Origin: Bryobacterales bacterium
GTDB lineage: Bacteria > Acidobacteriota > Terriglobia > Bryobacterales > Bryobacteraceae
Assembly: GCA_009697505.1 (NCBI GenBank)
Contig: SHUD01000008.1
Span: 1 to 61,017 of the forward strand
Direction of reading: 5' to 3'
DNA: 61,017 nucleotides
Shown here piece after piece: positions 52,592 to 61,017 of this stretch. The notes below the pieces were generated by a model. It did no database searches. It saw only the letters and a list, made by a program, of their open reading frames with translations, and had not been told where the DNA came from. A program made the translations under genes and the position numbers. How positions within the stretch are numbered: position 1 is the first letter of the stretch; each line of letters opens with the position of its first letter.

Positions 52592-53209
52592 ATGGAAATC
52601 CTGGGTGATCGTAAATTCGTTGAAGTGCCGGGGACGGCAACCCATGAATTGCCCCCGTTGTTGGTCCGCATGTCTCCGCGGGTTCGCAGCCTGGAACGCG
52701 TGCTGGGCATGGCGAACGACCTGATTGAACAGGAAGACATGATTCCGTTGCCGGCGATGCCCGTCGAACACGATTCGGAGCGCCGCCGGATGGACTTGGC
52801 CGTCAACCTGGTAGATCAATACCTGGCGTTCGTGCAGCACTGGCAGTGGGGGCACAGCATCCTGGAATGGATCCGGCAATGCGAGACCACCTTCGATACT
52901 CGCCTGGAGTTGCGAAACCTGCTGCGAGCCGACCTGTGGCCGCATGCCGGGCGATCCAGTTTCGTGGTCCTGCTGGAAGACAAGCTGATCCCGACCGCCG
53001 GCGTCGAAATCGAAAAAGCCGTCGGCATGCGGCTTACGTTCCGCCAGCCGCCTCCGCTCAAGTGCTTTTCCGACCAGTTCTTGTTCTATCTGAATTCTTC
53101 GGTGGCCCATACCGCGTACCAGACCTGGGCGCACATGATACCGAGCCCGGTCAGCTCCCTGCCGCCCGAGCGCTTCCAGTTTCAGGTCGTTAATATGAGC
53201 CTGGATTAG
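52592..53209 (+). CDS. Hypothetical protein
   Basis: A 205-residue soluble protein with no signal peptide. I do not recognise a family. Features are VPGTATHELPPLLVRMSPRVRSLERVL, a Trp-rich centre (FVQHWQWGHSILEWIRQC) and the end SSLPPERFQFQVVNMSLD. GGGAG precedes the ATG. It converges on the phosphatase gene with overlapping stops (4 bp). Confidence 0.6.
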   Translation: MEILGDRKFVEVPGTATHELPPLLVRMSPRVRSLERVLGMANDLIEQEDMIPLPAMPVEHDSERRRMDLAVNLVDQYLAFVQHWQWGHSILEWIRQCETTFDTRLELRNLLRADLWPHAGRSSFVVLLEDKLIPTAGVEIEKAVGMRLTFRQPPPLKCFSDQFLFYLNSSVAHTAYQTWAHMIPSPVSSLPPERFQFQVVNMSLD

Positions 53210-53772
53210 GGCGTATTGCGAAGCTCTAGTATCAGACGCATCACCAGCCCTTCCAGTTGATCCGCGACCGAGCGGTGGACGAAATCTTTCTGGCCGATCG
53301 GATCGGGTACGTTCCATTCCACAATGCGCGCGCCGGGGAGCGTGACGGGAATCCCACTCATGTTCACCACCAGGTCGAACGGCTGGCGCCGGATGATGTC
53401 CATACCCTTGGGGAAGTGGTCACCGATATTCAGGTTGCGCTCAGCCAAGGTTTGTTTGGTTTGCGGCGCGATCATCGTCGCGGGACTCACGCCCGCGCTT
53501 TGCACCTCCATGACATCGGCCCCGTGTGCGCGCGCGAACGCTTCGGCCATTTGGCTGCGGCAGGAATTTCCGATGCAGACGAACAGTACGCGCTTCTTTG
53601 TTGGCGCCGCGCGGTGGGCTGGTGCCGCGCCGTGGGCTGGCGCCTCGCGGCCGGCGGTCGTCTCTTGTGGAGCCGAGGGTGTCCTCGCTGGAGCCGGTGC
53701 CGGGCGCGGCGCGGCGGGATCGATGCGGCTCGGACCACGCAGGCGGTGGCGGTCGCCGCGATTCCCGGTCAT
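53206..53772 (-). CDS. Low-molecular-weight protein tyrosine phosphatase / arsenate reductase-like
   Basis: A 188-residue protein. A low-complexity Pro/Ala-rich N-terminal extension of about 60 residues (with repeats such as APAHGAAPAHRAAP) precedes the LMW-PTP fold VLFVCIGNSCRSQMAEAFARAHG, whose C-x5-R-S loop holds the catalytic Cys and Arg. The distal Asp lies in WNVPDPIG. The start at 53772 is fixed by an ATGA overlap with the epimerase. As third gene after a glycosyltransferase and an epimerase it could dephosphorylate a tyrosine kinase controlling polysaccharide export (Wzb-like). Arsenate reduction is the alternative. Confidence 0.83.
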   Translation of the reverse strand: MTGNRGDRHRLRGPSRIDPAAPRPAPAPARTPSAPQETTAGREAPAHGAAPAHRAAPTKKRVLFVCIGNSCRSQMAEAFARAHGADVMEVQSAGVSPATMIAPQTKQTLAERNLNIGDHFPKGMDIIRRQPFDLVVNMSGIPVTLPGARIVEWNVPDPIGQKDFVHRSVADQLEGLVMRLILELRNTP

Positions 53773-54707
53773 GCGGTCGTCCGGTACCACTCGAGTGTCC
53801 TCCGCAGGCCCTCTTCAATGCTGCATTGCGGCGCGTGACCCAGCTCGGCGACGGCACTGGTGATGTCCGCCATCGAATGCCGCACGTCGCCTTCCCGCGG
53901 CTGGCCGTAGACCGGCGGAAGCTGGACTCCCTCCATCTTCTGCAGCGCGTCCCAGATGAAGTTCAGCGTGAAGCGTCCGCCGTTCCCCGCGTTATACGTC
54001 TTCCCGGCGGCGCCCGTGGCCTGCGCTGCTTTGACGCACAAGGCGGCCACATCTTCCACGTAGGTGAAATCGCGCGACTGCTCGCCATCGCCGAAAATCG
54101 TGGGCGGGGTGCGGTTCAGCAGATGCTTCATAAACAGGCTCAGAACACCCGAGTATGGACTGGATGGGTCTTGCCTGGGTCCGTAGACGTTAAAAAAGCG
54201 CAGCGCGACGGTTTCTAAACCAAAGCAGGAATAGAATACTGATGCGTAATACTCGCCGACCAGTTTCTGCACGGCGTACGGCGACTGCGGGCGCGGCGCC
54301 ATGCTTTCCTTCTTCGGCAGCGTTTCACTATCTCCGTATGCCGAAGAAGACGCCGCGTACACCACGCGCCTCACACCGCCTTCGGCTGCCGCGCGAAGTA
54401 CGTTGAAAGTCCCAGCGATGTTGATTTCATGCGAAGGCACGGGGTCCGCTATCGAGCGCGGGACAGACGGAATCGCCGCCAGATGGTATACGACGCCGGC
54501 GCCACGGATCACCGGCGCAATCGCCCGCGCATCGCGAATGTCCAGCTTGTGCAGTTGGACGCGCCCGGCGAGTTCCTGCAAATTGTGTTCATAACCCGTG
54601 AGCAGATTGTCGATGACCTCGACCTCGCCCTCCGCGCGCTGGAGCAGCGTCCTGACCAGCGCCGAACCGATGAATCCGGCGCCGCCCGTTACAACGATCT
54701 TCTTCAT
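53769..54707 (-). CDS. NAD-dependent nucleotide-sugar epimerase/dehydratase
   Basis: A 312-residue extended short-chain dehydrogenase. TGGAGFIGSALVRTLL is the NAD-binding motif, YAASSSAYGDSETLP and SPYAVQKLVGEYY provide the catalytic Ser/Thr and Y-x-x-x-K pair, and RFFNVYGPRQDPSSPYSGV is the substrate region. It resembles UDP-glucose or UDP-N-acetylglucosamine 4-epimerases of the WbpP type. It lies between a GT2-methyltransferase gene (16 bp upstream) and the phosphatase gene (ATGA overlap), forming a surface-sugar operon. Confidence 0.9.
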   Translation of the reverse strand: MKKIVVTGGAGFIGSALVRTLLQRAEGEVEVIDNLLTGYEHNLQELAGRVQLHKLDIRDARAIAPVIRGAGVVYHLAAIPSVPRSIADPVPSHEINIAGTFNVLRAAAEGGVRRVVYAASSSAYGDSETLPKKESMAPRPQSPYAVQKLVGEYYASVFYSCFGLETVALRFFNVYGPRQDPSSPYSGVLSLFMKHLLNRTPPTIFGDGEQSRDFTYVEDVAALCVKAAQATGAAGKTYNAGNGGRFTLNFIWDALQKMEGVQLPPVYGQPREGDVRHSMADITSAVAELGHAPQCSIEEGLRRTLEWYRTTA

Positions 54708-54723
54708 GATTGTGTTTTCTTCG

Positions 54724-56130
54724 CTACGTCTTTTTGGCGACGACCACCAGCGAGAGGCCTCGCCAGGGCAGTAGCCCGTCGATCCGCCGCCAGAACCAAA
54801 CTGTCTTATCGAACAGTTTCAACGCCGGTTTACTGATTTGCTTGCGGCCCAATAATTTCCCGAAGATCCCCCAGGAGAGCGCGCCAATCTTGTTCAACTG
54901 GTACATCCGCGCCACTTGAAACCCTGCTTGTTGCAGGGCCCCACTGAGCTCTTCTTTGGAGAAGCGGCGCAGGTGCCCCATGGCCTGGTCCAGCGAGCCA
55001 TACAGTCCTTGGCCCTGCGGCACCAGCACCAGCAAGCTTCCTCCCGGCTGCAAGCACGATCCGATGGACCGCAGCACCAAGGCCGGGTCCTTCGCCGTTT
55101 CCAGAATGTTCACGCAAAGGGCGGAATCGAACTCGCCGGCCCAGCGCGCGTAATCGGCAGGGTTGTCGGGATGCAGTTCGCACACGGTCACGTTGGGAGT
55201 ACGCAGGAAGCGGTTCCGCAGCGCATGCAGGTACAGCGGCTCGCCTTCTCCGGCGACGTAATGCAGTTTGCGCGCCATCAGCCGTGCGGTTAAATTGCCC
55301 AGACCCGCGCCGATTTCCAGAACGCGGTCGCCCAGGTGCGGCCGCAAGACGCGCGTCAGCCAACTGATGTATTGCGGAGTGCCGGTCAGGCTGTGCAGCA
55401 AGCCGCGCCCATAATTGGCTTCGTAGAGATCGTCCACCAGCCAGAAGTACAAGATGACTCCCAGGGCTTTTACGCCGTCTTTCCAGCCGATCTTCTTGCC
55501 CTCTTCGTAAGTGCGGCCGTGATAACTGATGGGAACCTCGTACACCCTCAATTTTCGCTTGGAGCACTTCATGGTGATCTCAGGTTCGAAACCGAAACGG
55601 TCCGAGCGGATGGGGATGCTCTTGAGCAGGTCCGTGCGGAAGACCTTGTAGCACGTCTCCATGTCGGTCAAGTTCAGATTGCTGAACATGTTGGAGAGCA
55701 TGGTCAATCCCTTGTTCATCATCGAGTGCCAGTAGGGCAGCACGCGCGTTTGCTCGCTCACCAGGTAGCGCGAACCGAACACGGCGTCGGCTCTGCCATC
55801 GAGCAGCGGCTTCATGAGCTTCCCGTATTCGGAAGGGTCGTATTCCAGGTCCGCGTCCTGCACCAGGCAGAAATCGCCCTGCGCTTTTTGGATCGCGGTC
55901 CGCACCGCGGCGCCCTTACCTTGATTGACCGCATGGCGGAACAGTCGGATGCGCGGCTCGTCTCGCGCCAGTCGCTCCAGGATCGCCGAGGTTCCATCGG
56001 TGGAGCAATCGTCGACGATCACCAACTCGCGCTCCATGTTCTCGGGAAGCGGGGCGGCCAGGATTAACGAAAGGCTCCTCTCGGCAACGGTTCGCTCGTT
56101 GTAGACAGGAATCAGAATGGAGAGGAGCAT
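54724..56130 (-). CDS. GT2 glycosyltransferase - SAM methyltransferase fusion
   Basis: A 468-residue two-domain enzyme. Residues about 1-235 are a dolichol-phosphate-mannose synthase-like GT2 domain: SILIPVYNERTVAERSL, VIVDDCSTDGTSAIL, DADLEYDPSEYGKLM with the D-x-D metal site, and EPEITMKCSKRKLRVYEVPISY. Residues about 250-430 are a class I methyltransferase: RVLEIGAGLGNLTARLM (SAM loop) and GGSLLVLVPQGQGLYGS. No transmembrane spans are evident. It probably builds and modifies a lipid-linked or surface sugar. First gene of the operon with the epimerase and phosphatase. Confidence 0.88.
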   Translation of the reverse strand: MLLSILIPVYNERTVAERSLSLILAAPLPENMERELVIVDDCSTDGTSAILERLARDEPRIRLFRHAVNQGKGAAVRTAIQKAQGDFCLVQDADLEYDPSEYGKLMKPLLDGRADAVFGSRYLVSEQTRVLPYWHSMMNKGLTMLSNMFSNLNLTDMETCYKVFRTDLLKSIPIRSDRFGFEPEITMKCSKRKLRVYEVPISYHGRTYEEGKKIGWKDGVKALGVILYFWLVDDLYEANYGRGLLHSLTGTPQYISWLTRVLRPHLGDRVLEIGAGLGNLTARLMARKLHYVAGEGEPLYLHALRNRFLRTPNVTVCELHPDNPADYARWAGEFDSALCVNILETAKDPALVLRSIGSCLQPGGSLLVLVPQGQGLYGSLDQAMGHLRRFSKEELSGALQQAGFQVARMYQLNKIGALSWGIFGKLLGRKQISKPALKLFDKTVWFWRRIDGLLPWRGLSLVVVAKKT

Positions 56131-56144
56131 CCGGCTTCAAACAG

Positions 56145-56150
56145 TATAAT
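56145..56150 (+). promoter_or_regulatory. Consensus -10 box before purC
   Basis: TATAAT at 56145-56150 lies 27 bp before the purC ATG, between the divergent GT2 gene and purC. I could not find a -35 with acceptable spacing and match, so only the -10 is called. Confidence 0.5.
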
Positions 56151-56176
56151 TGGAAGAGCCCCCCCGAAACACTTTT

Positions 56177-57070
56177 ATGACCCAGCCTACTCCCGTGTTG
56201 GAGACCACTGTCACCGGTCTCAAATTGATTGCCCGCGGCAAAGTCCGCGATATTTATGAGGATCCCGCGCGGCCGGACCGCCTCCTCATCGCTGCCACCG
56301 ATCGCATCTCCGCGTTCGACTACATTCTGGCGACCGGCATTCCCGACAAGGGGCGCGTGCTGACGCAGATGACCCTGTTTTGGCTGGAGTTCCTGCGCGA
56401 CGTGGTTCCCAACCATTTATTAAGCACGGATACGTCGGGCCTGTCCCCGGAATTCGAGGGCCGCTCCATGTGGGTGAAGCGGGCCGGCATGTTTCAAGTG
56501 GAGTGCGTCGCGCGCGGCTACATTTCCGGTTCCGGCTGGAAGGATTACCTGAAGACCGGCGCGATCTGCGGCATCCCTTTGCCCAAGGGCCTGCGTGAAA
56601 GTGACGCGTTGCCGGAGCCGATTTACACGCCGGCGACGAAGGCGCAGTCCGGACACGACGAAAATATTTCTTTCGAGACCAGTTGCGACATCGTGGGGCA
56701 AGAGATGGGCGCGCGCCTGCGCAATCTGACGCTCCAGATTTACAAGATGGCCGCCGACTACGCGCGCCCGCGGGGCATCATCATTGCCGACACCAAGTTC
56801 GAGTTCGGCCTGGTGAACGGCGAGATCATCCTCGCCGACGAAGTGCTGACGCCGGATTCCTCGCGCTTCTGGCCCGTGGAAACGTACGCGCCCGGCGGAG
56901 CGCAGCCTTCTTACGACAAACAATACGTGCGTGACTATCTGGAATCCATTCACTGGAATAAGCAGCCGCCTGCTCCCGCGCTGCCCGAAGACGTGGCCCG
57001 CAAGACCGGCGAAAAGTATAAGGACGCCTACCGCGTCCTGACTGGAAAGTCGCTCGCTTCAGCTTCATGA
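56177..57070 (+). CDS. purC: SAICAR synthase
   Basis: Phosphoribosylaminoimidazole-succinocarboxamide synthase of 297 residues (the long form, as in yeast and many bacteria). It joins CAIR and aspartate with ATP in purine biosynthesis. Motifs are KLIARGKVRDIYE, LIAATDRISAFDYILATGIPDKG, MFQVECVARGYISGSGWKDY, IIIADTKFEFGL and LTPDSSRFWP. The ATG at 56177 is preferred to an upstream non-ATG start. Its stop overlaps the cvpA-like ATG (ATGA), so it heads a three-gene operon. Confidence 0.96.
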   Translation: MTQPTPVLETTVTGLKLIARGKVRDIYEDPARPDRLLIAATDRISAFDYILATGIPDKGRVLTQMTLFWLEFLRDVVPNHLLSTDTSGLSPEFEGRSMWVKRAGMFQVECVARGYISGSGWKDYLKTGAICGIPLPKGLRESDALPEPIYTPATKAQSGHDENISFETSCDIVGQEMGARLRNLTLQIYKMAADYARPRGIIIADTKFEFGLVNGEIILADEVLTPDSSRFWPVETYAPGGAQPSYDKQYVRDYLESIHWNKQPPAPALPEDVARKTGEKYKDAYRVLTGKSLASAS

Positions 57071-57669
57071 ATTTGCTCGATGTCATCATTCTGGCGATGA
57101 TCGGCATCTCCATGGGCACCGGCTTCCGCGCCGGGTTCGCCCGCGTGAGCATGGGATTGCTCGCGGGCATGCTCGGCGTAGTATTTGGCTTTTGGTTTTA
57201 CGGCACGCCGGCGGCCTGGGTCCGCACCTACGTTCATTCCACGACCGTCGCCAACTTGATCGGCTTCATCCTGGTGTTCTGGGCCTTCCTACTCGCCGGA
57301 GCGTTGGCCGGAAAGATATTTTCCAAACTGTTCAAGTGGACCGGCCTGTCCTGGCTTGACCGCGCCATGGGGGCCGCATTCGGGCTGGTGCGGGGCGCGC
57401 TGATCACCGTGGCCCTGATCGCCGTGCTGGTGGCTTTCACCGCCAAGCCGGTGCCGAACTGGATGGTGGATTCCAAGCTTCTTCCCTATGCAACGGGTGC
57501 GTCGGGCAAGCTCGCGGCGCTCGCGCCCAATGCGATCAAGGAGGCGTTTCGCGAGAGTCTGCGCGAGATCCGGATTCTGTGGGACACACAGATACGAATC
57601 AACCGCGAAAAGCTGGAGGCCCTGAAGCCGGGCGCGAAAAACAAATCGGAAGCGGAGAAAACACGCTGA
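57067..57669 (+). CDS. CvpA family membrane protein
   Basis: A 200-residue inner-membrane protein with four hydrophobic spans (first at LLDVIILAMIGISMGTGFRAGFAR) and a charged cytosolic tail of about 45 residues. It fits the CvpA/colicin V production family, a conserved protein with a role in envelope or stress physiology. In Escherichia coli cvpA is next to purF; here it follows purC by an ATGA overlap, another purine-linked placement. Confidence 0.86.
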   Translation: MNLLDVIILAMIGISMGTGFRAGFARVSMGLLAGMLGVVFGFWFYGTPAAWVRTYVHSTTVANLIGFILVFWAFLLAGALAGKIFSKLFKWTGLSWLDRAMGAAFGLVRGALITVALIAVLVAFTAKPVPNWMVDSKLLPYATGASGKLAALAPNAIKEAFRESLREIRILWDTQIRINREKLEALKPGAKNKSEAEKTR

Positions 57670-57689
57670 GCAAGTCTGAGAACGGGCCT

Positions 57690-58385
57690 GTGAACGACGC
57701 TGCAAACGAACTTGCCAACCACCTTGCCAACGACCTGGTGATATTCGATCTGGACGGCACCCTCATCGATTCTAAAGAGGACCTGATCAACTCGGTCAAC
57801 GCCGTGTTGTCCTTCAAGCATCGCGACCCTCTGCCCGCGGACACGATTGCCTCCTATATCGGCAATGGCGCGCCCATGTTGATCCAGCGCGCTTTGCCGG
57901 ACCTGGACGAAGACCAGCACCTGGAAGCCCTGCAGTTCTTTTTGGACTATTACCGCGAGCACATGCTGGATGCCACGGTTCTCTATCCGGGCGTGCGCGA
58001 GGCATTGGACCGCCTGCACCGCGAGCGCGTCCCGATGGCGATCCTCACCAACAAGCCGGTGCGCTTCAGCGTGCGTTTGATCGCGGGTTTAGGACTGTCT
58101 TCCCATTTTTTCCAAATCTATGGCGGCAACAGTTTTGAGGAAAAGAAGCCGCACCCGATCGGTATCGAGCGGCTGATTGTGGAAGCCTCCGCGGACCGCC
58201 AGCGCACGGTGATGGTGGGCGATAGTGCCGTCGACGTGCTGACCGCGCGCAACGCATTGGTGCAGGCCTGCGGCGTGTCGTGGGGATTCCAGCCGGAGAC
58301 CTTCGCGCAAGCGCCGCCGGATTTCATCGTCGACGACCTGAGGCAATTAGCCGAACGGGTGCTCGACCGCCGCGGCAGCAAGTAG
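57690..58385 (+). CDS. gph: HAD phosphatase, phosphoglycolate phosphatase-like
   Basis: A 231-residue protein of the Gph/PGMB subfamily. Motif I is VIFDLDGTLIDSKEDLI, motif II TNKP, the Lys lies in GGNSFEEKKPHPIGIERL, and MVGDSAVDVLTARNA is the last motif with the metal-binding Asp pair. The cap domain has SYIGNGAPMLIQRAL. It would hydrolyse 2-phosphoglycolate from DNA repair or photorespiration-like reactions. The start is not certain: GTG at 57690 is the only reasonable choice after the cvpA stop and has no strong ribosome site. The 3' end overlaps the convergent kelch gene by 62 bp. Confidence 0.88.
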   Translation: MNDAANELANHLANDLVIFDLDGTLIDSKEDLINSVNAVLSFKHRDPLPADTIASYIGNGAPMLIQRALPDLDEDQHLEALQFFLDYYREHMLDATVLYPGVREALDRLHRERVPMAILTNKPVRFSVRLIAGLGLSSHFFQIYGGNSFEEKKPHPIGIERLIVEASADRQRTVMVGDSAVDVLTARNALVQACGVSWGFQPETFAQAPPDFIVDDLRQLAERVLDRRGSK

Positions 58386-60067
58386 CGGCCGCGGGCTCGT
58401 CTTTGTTTCGGGGCCCCTTGCCGCCACTAACGGAAGGCGGCGTCCGGCTTCTGTTTCGCCAGCAGCGGTCGACTGAAATCGTCCAATTCCTCCTTGCGGG
58501 AGGCTTTACGATGCTCCGGCGTTGCATAGGATGCCGAAGCCGTCGTGAACCAGTCCCGGCAGTAAAGGTCCCTGCAACCGTCCCCTGGGCGGTGAATTTT
58601 ACTGTTCCCTGCGGAAAACCATTGGTCACTGTTACTGCGGTATTGTTGACCTGCGCGGTGCAGGTTGTCGGGCTCCCTACCGAAACCGTGCTGGGCGAGC
58701 ACGTCACAGTCGTGCTTGTGCTGTCTTTGGCATCCGTAAACGTCTTCCCCGCGGTCAGACCGCTGGTGGCGCCGGTGGCGGAAAGATAGAAGCGGATGTT
58801 AAGGTCGTGCTCTTCGACCAGGTAGATGTCCACGTTGCTGAAGCTGCCGTTGGCGTCGGCGGTGATTTCCGGGTGGAGGTCGTCGTGGGTGTGTGGGTCC
58901 TCGGTCAGGTCCACATGAATGTGCTCGCCGGGCGCGAAGCCGGAGCCGGTCAGCAGGACGTGGTCGCCGGGCTGGTAGTCTTCCTTGTCCGTCTTGACCA
59001 TGGGGAAGTGGACGGCGTCAACGCTGTTGCTGGCGGCTCCGCTCACCTGGCCGCCGGCCACGGAGGCGATGCCGGTCATTCCAGAGGCTCCCCCGGCAGC
59101 GCCGGTGCGCGCGGCGGGCATGGAGCCGAATGCGGCAAACGCGTTAGTCCAGGAAACGAAAATCTCGGCGACGGCGGAATCCGAACCGCCCACCATCAGC
59201 ACCGTGTTGTTGTTGGGAAGCAGCAGGGCCAGGTGGCCGCTGCGCGCGGCGGACATGGTTCCCGTGGCGGGGTCGAAAATGTCGGTGGAAGCGGAGCCGC
59301 CTCCCGCCAGCAGTACTTTGCCCTTGAGCAGAGTAGTGGCGGAAAGTCCGGCGCGCGGCGCGGACATGGCGGGCAGCGCGGAAATGGAGTTGGACACGGG
59401 ATCGTAGATTTCGGCACTGGCGAGCGGATTCGTGCCATTGGAACCGCCGGCGATCACGACACGGCCGTCATTGAGAAGCGTGGCGGCGTGGTTCTGGCGC
59501 GTGACCAACATGGGTGCGGCGTTGGCGAACTGGCCGGACGCGGGAGCGAACATTTCCATGGTCTGCAAGGCGGAGCCGCTGCCCTGGCCTCCGGCGATCA
59601 GCACGCGGCCGTCGGCGAGCAACGTGGCGGTGGCGCCCGCGCTGGCGACCAGGAGCGAAGCGATAGGCGCGGAGGCGCCGGTGAAGGGATTGAAAAGTTC
59701 CGCCGCGTTGGTCACCGCTCCACCGGTGGTGGTTCCGCCGGCGATGAGCACTGTGCCGTTCTTCAATGCCACGCTGACGTGGCCCGTGCGCGGGATGGTC
59801 ATGTTTCCGGCGCTGGCGCCCGTGCCGAGGAATTCGACACTGGCTTGCGGATTGCCATCGGCGCCGTTGCCGCCGCTGACCAGCACGCGGCCGTCGGCGA
59901 GCACAGCGCTGGATGCGCCGTCGCGCGCGGCGCTCATCGCGGTGGCCGGAGTGCCGGAGGCGTTAAAGACCGCGGATGGAACATACGTGGATTGCGCGAC
60001 CAATCCAAATAAACGTGGAGACGAGTGCGCATGCCAGAATCGCTGCTAGCGGCCGCCATGATTTCAT
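58324..60067 (-). pseudogene. Kelch-repeat secreted protein, frameshifted signal peptide
   Basis: GGAGGAG and ATG at 60067 open a classic signal peptide (MKSWRPLAAILACALVSTF). One extra base near 60010-60020 then puts it out of frame with the body, which continues LVAQSTYVPSAV. The body has about six kelch blades (VLADGRVLVSGGNGADG, VLIAGG, MVGGS), a beta sandwich with GSGFAPGEHIHVDL and a truncated Ig-like repeat (STTVTCSPSTVSVG). After GTFTAG the frame no longer looks like Ig and runs into the gph gene. If the indel is a sequencing error this is a normal secreted propeller protein. Confidence 0.7.
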
Positions 60068-60268
60068 AGTCAACTCCTCCGAGCCGGCGAATCCACCAAA
60101 GGAATTCGCGCTTTGACAGTTAAGTTTGTGCTTTTAAGTTTTCAACAATACGGGCGTGCAGTCAAGGTACATTCAGGAAATCTAGAGTCCAATCAGGACC
60201 AGTACTCCTAGCGGTTTCCCTTCGCTTCAGGGCAGTCCTGCGTGGTCAAATCAGGTAGGATCAAGAGT

Positions 60269-60358
60269 GGAGGAATGGCCGAGTGGTTGAAGGCGGCGGT
60301 CTTGAAAACCGTTGACGGGGAAACTCGTCCGGGGGTTCGAATCCCTCTTCCTCCGCCA
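60269..60358 (+). tRNA. tRNA-Ser (TGA)
   Basis: A 90-nt tRNA with a long variable arm, as expected for class II. The acceptor stem GGAGGAA pairs with TTCCTCC, the anticodon loop CTTGAAA gives TGA (UCA codons), the T arm is GGGGGTTCGAATCCCTC, and CCA is encoded. It lies before the debris at the right end of the window. Confidence 0.97.
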
Positions 60359-60793
60359 GTCCCCGTTTCTGATCGCGGCGATACGCCAGCGCGAATTTGA
60401 CCGAAAGTGCTGCTGGTGGCGTTGAGTTGAATAGATGACGCGAGCGGGTTAAAGTGATTGAACGCGTTGAACGCTTTCTCGGCCCGCGAGCAGAAGTTGA
60501 GCGCTACCTGAAATCCGACTCTGGATCCGAGCGGCTCCGCAGCAGGTAAACGTAGTGTACGGGATGACGCCCTCCTTCGCCCGGATGCGGGGCTACGGCG
60601 GGCACCAGCCCTCGCCAGGTCTCCGGCTTGCTGGCCGAAGCCTTGGGGAAGGCTTGGTGGAGGCGGCGTCCACCACACTGAAGCCGGAACACCTGCATTG
60701 TTCACTACATAGAGAAATTACAAAAAGAAGATGCCCCCAGGCATGCCCCCACATTGCTTTTGCTGGAAGGGCACTTTGAGAGGCAGGAACGGC
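60359..60793. other. Interval of gene debris after tRNA-Ser
   Basis: No intact gene. On the minus strand around 60509-60570 the peptide HYVYLLRSRSDPE resembles the start of a GIY-YIG endonuclease, stopping after about twenty residues with no continuation. Minus-strand frames over the tRNA give the well-known false peptide GIRTPGR and are not genes. Confidence 0.35.
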
Positions 60794-60895
60794 CTACTTC
60801 TTGGTTGTGGGCTTCCACTCCCTACTCAACTTCTGCGCTTCAGCGATTTGCGCTGGAGTCATCTGTTTCTCTAGTGCATGCAAACTTAGGTTAAG
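60794..60895 (-). pseudogene. C-terminal fragment of a Sel1-like repeat protein
   Basis: On the minus strand the end of a protein can be read: LEKQMTPAQIAEAQKLSREW, followed by KPTTKK and TAG at 60796-60794. This is the usual C-terminus of Sel1-repeat proteins. The frame is open for only about 35 codons upstream, so the bulk of the gene is missing. The last 120 bases of the window hold no recognisable gene. Confidence 0.5.
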
Positions 60896-61017
60896 CAGTG
60901 GGCGGAAAATGGGGGCAGGTCACTCGCACCCCGTAAAGTTTGCACCAGCGCCCTACAAACCATGCGGCGTATTCTCCCCTTAAACGTGAAACATCACCGG
61001 AAGAGCTTCCCGAGCAA

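Noticed and set aside
60208-60705. Minus-strand frame with GRGIRTPGRVSPST over tRNA-Ser
   Set aside because: This is the well-known false protein made by reading a tRNA-Ser gene antisense; the tRNA explains the sequence.

Overview
The window looks like a chromosomal segment of an acidobacterium of the Solibacter/Bryobacter type. No rRNA or marker phylogeny is available here, so this is an inference. It rests on an Oar-like TonB-dependent receptor with a carboxypeptidase-regulatory N-terminus, the paired DUF1549/DUF1553 cytochrome plus DUF1501 proteins, several PQQ dehydrogenases with cytochromes c, many secreted beta-propeller proteins, and GC-rich coding.

Region 1 (1-26.8 kb) is dominated by exported proteins. 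It starts with an outer-membrane receptor, a planctomycete-type cytochrome/DUF1501 pair, and a plus-strand module of cytochrome c, PQQ dehydrogenase and an unusual cytochrome-methyltransferase fusion. Facing it is a minus-strand operon of tannase, PQQ dehydrogenase, cytochrome c and lactonase, which reads like a periplasmic route from plant ester to sugar or alcohol to lactone to acid. Then follow a C-terminal stub of a third PQQ enzyme, an NHL propeller protein, a 42-residue membrane protein, a GRP-type sugar transporter, a sulfite-oxidase-family enzyme, and secreted CHRD, sortilin-like and LVIVD proteins.

Region 2 (26.76-34.3 kb) is accessory and decaying. An intact tRNA-Lys(CTT) lies at its right edge, and two direct copies of the tRNA 3' end lie at 26.77 and 27.66 kb, like attachment-site scars of tandem integrated elements. 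Inside are a DUF433 antitoxin with a frameshifted DUF5615 toxin, a frameshifted allophanate hydrolase fused tail-to-tail to a transglutaminase remnant, secreted proteins of an unnamed family, DUF6152, and several short tandem duplications. No integrase was seen.

Region 3 (34.4-58.4 kb) is mostly housekeeping: glgC, a DAHP synthase, an ABC exporter, a DUF72/HAD/RND/adaptor operon, a GT-C-like membrane protein, a CusF-like lipoprotein, a double cyclophilin, a gluzincin-TPR protein, DinB, an OFA transporter with a 38-residue partner, a cell-surface sugar operon (GT2-methyltransferase, epimerase, low-molecular-weight phosphatase), and purC-cvpA-gph. The DAHP synthase is preceded by a complete transcription attenuator: promoter, 17-residue leader peptide with F, F, Y, W, Y, F codons, and mutually exclusive antiterminator and terminator hairpins. 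I consider this the best single discovery in the window.

Region 4 (58.3-61.0 kb) holds a kelch-repeat secreted protein with a frameshifted signal peptide, a tRNA-Ser(TGA), and gene debris at the right end.
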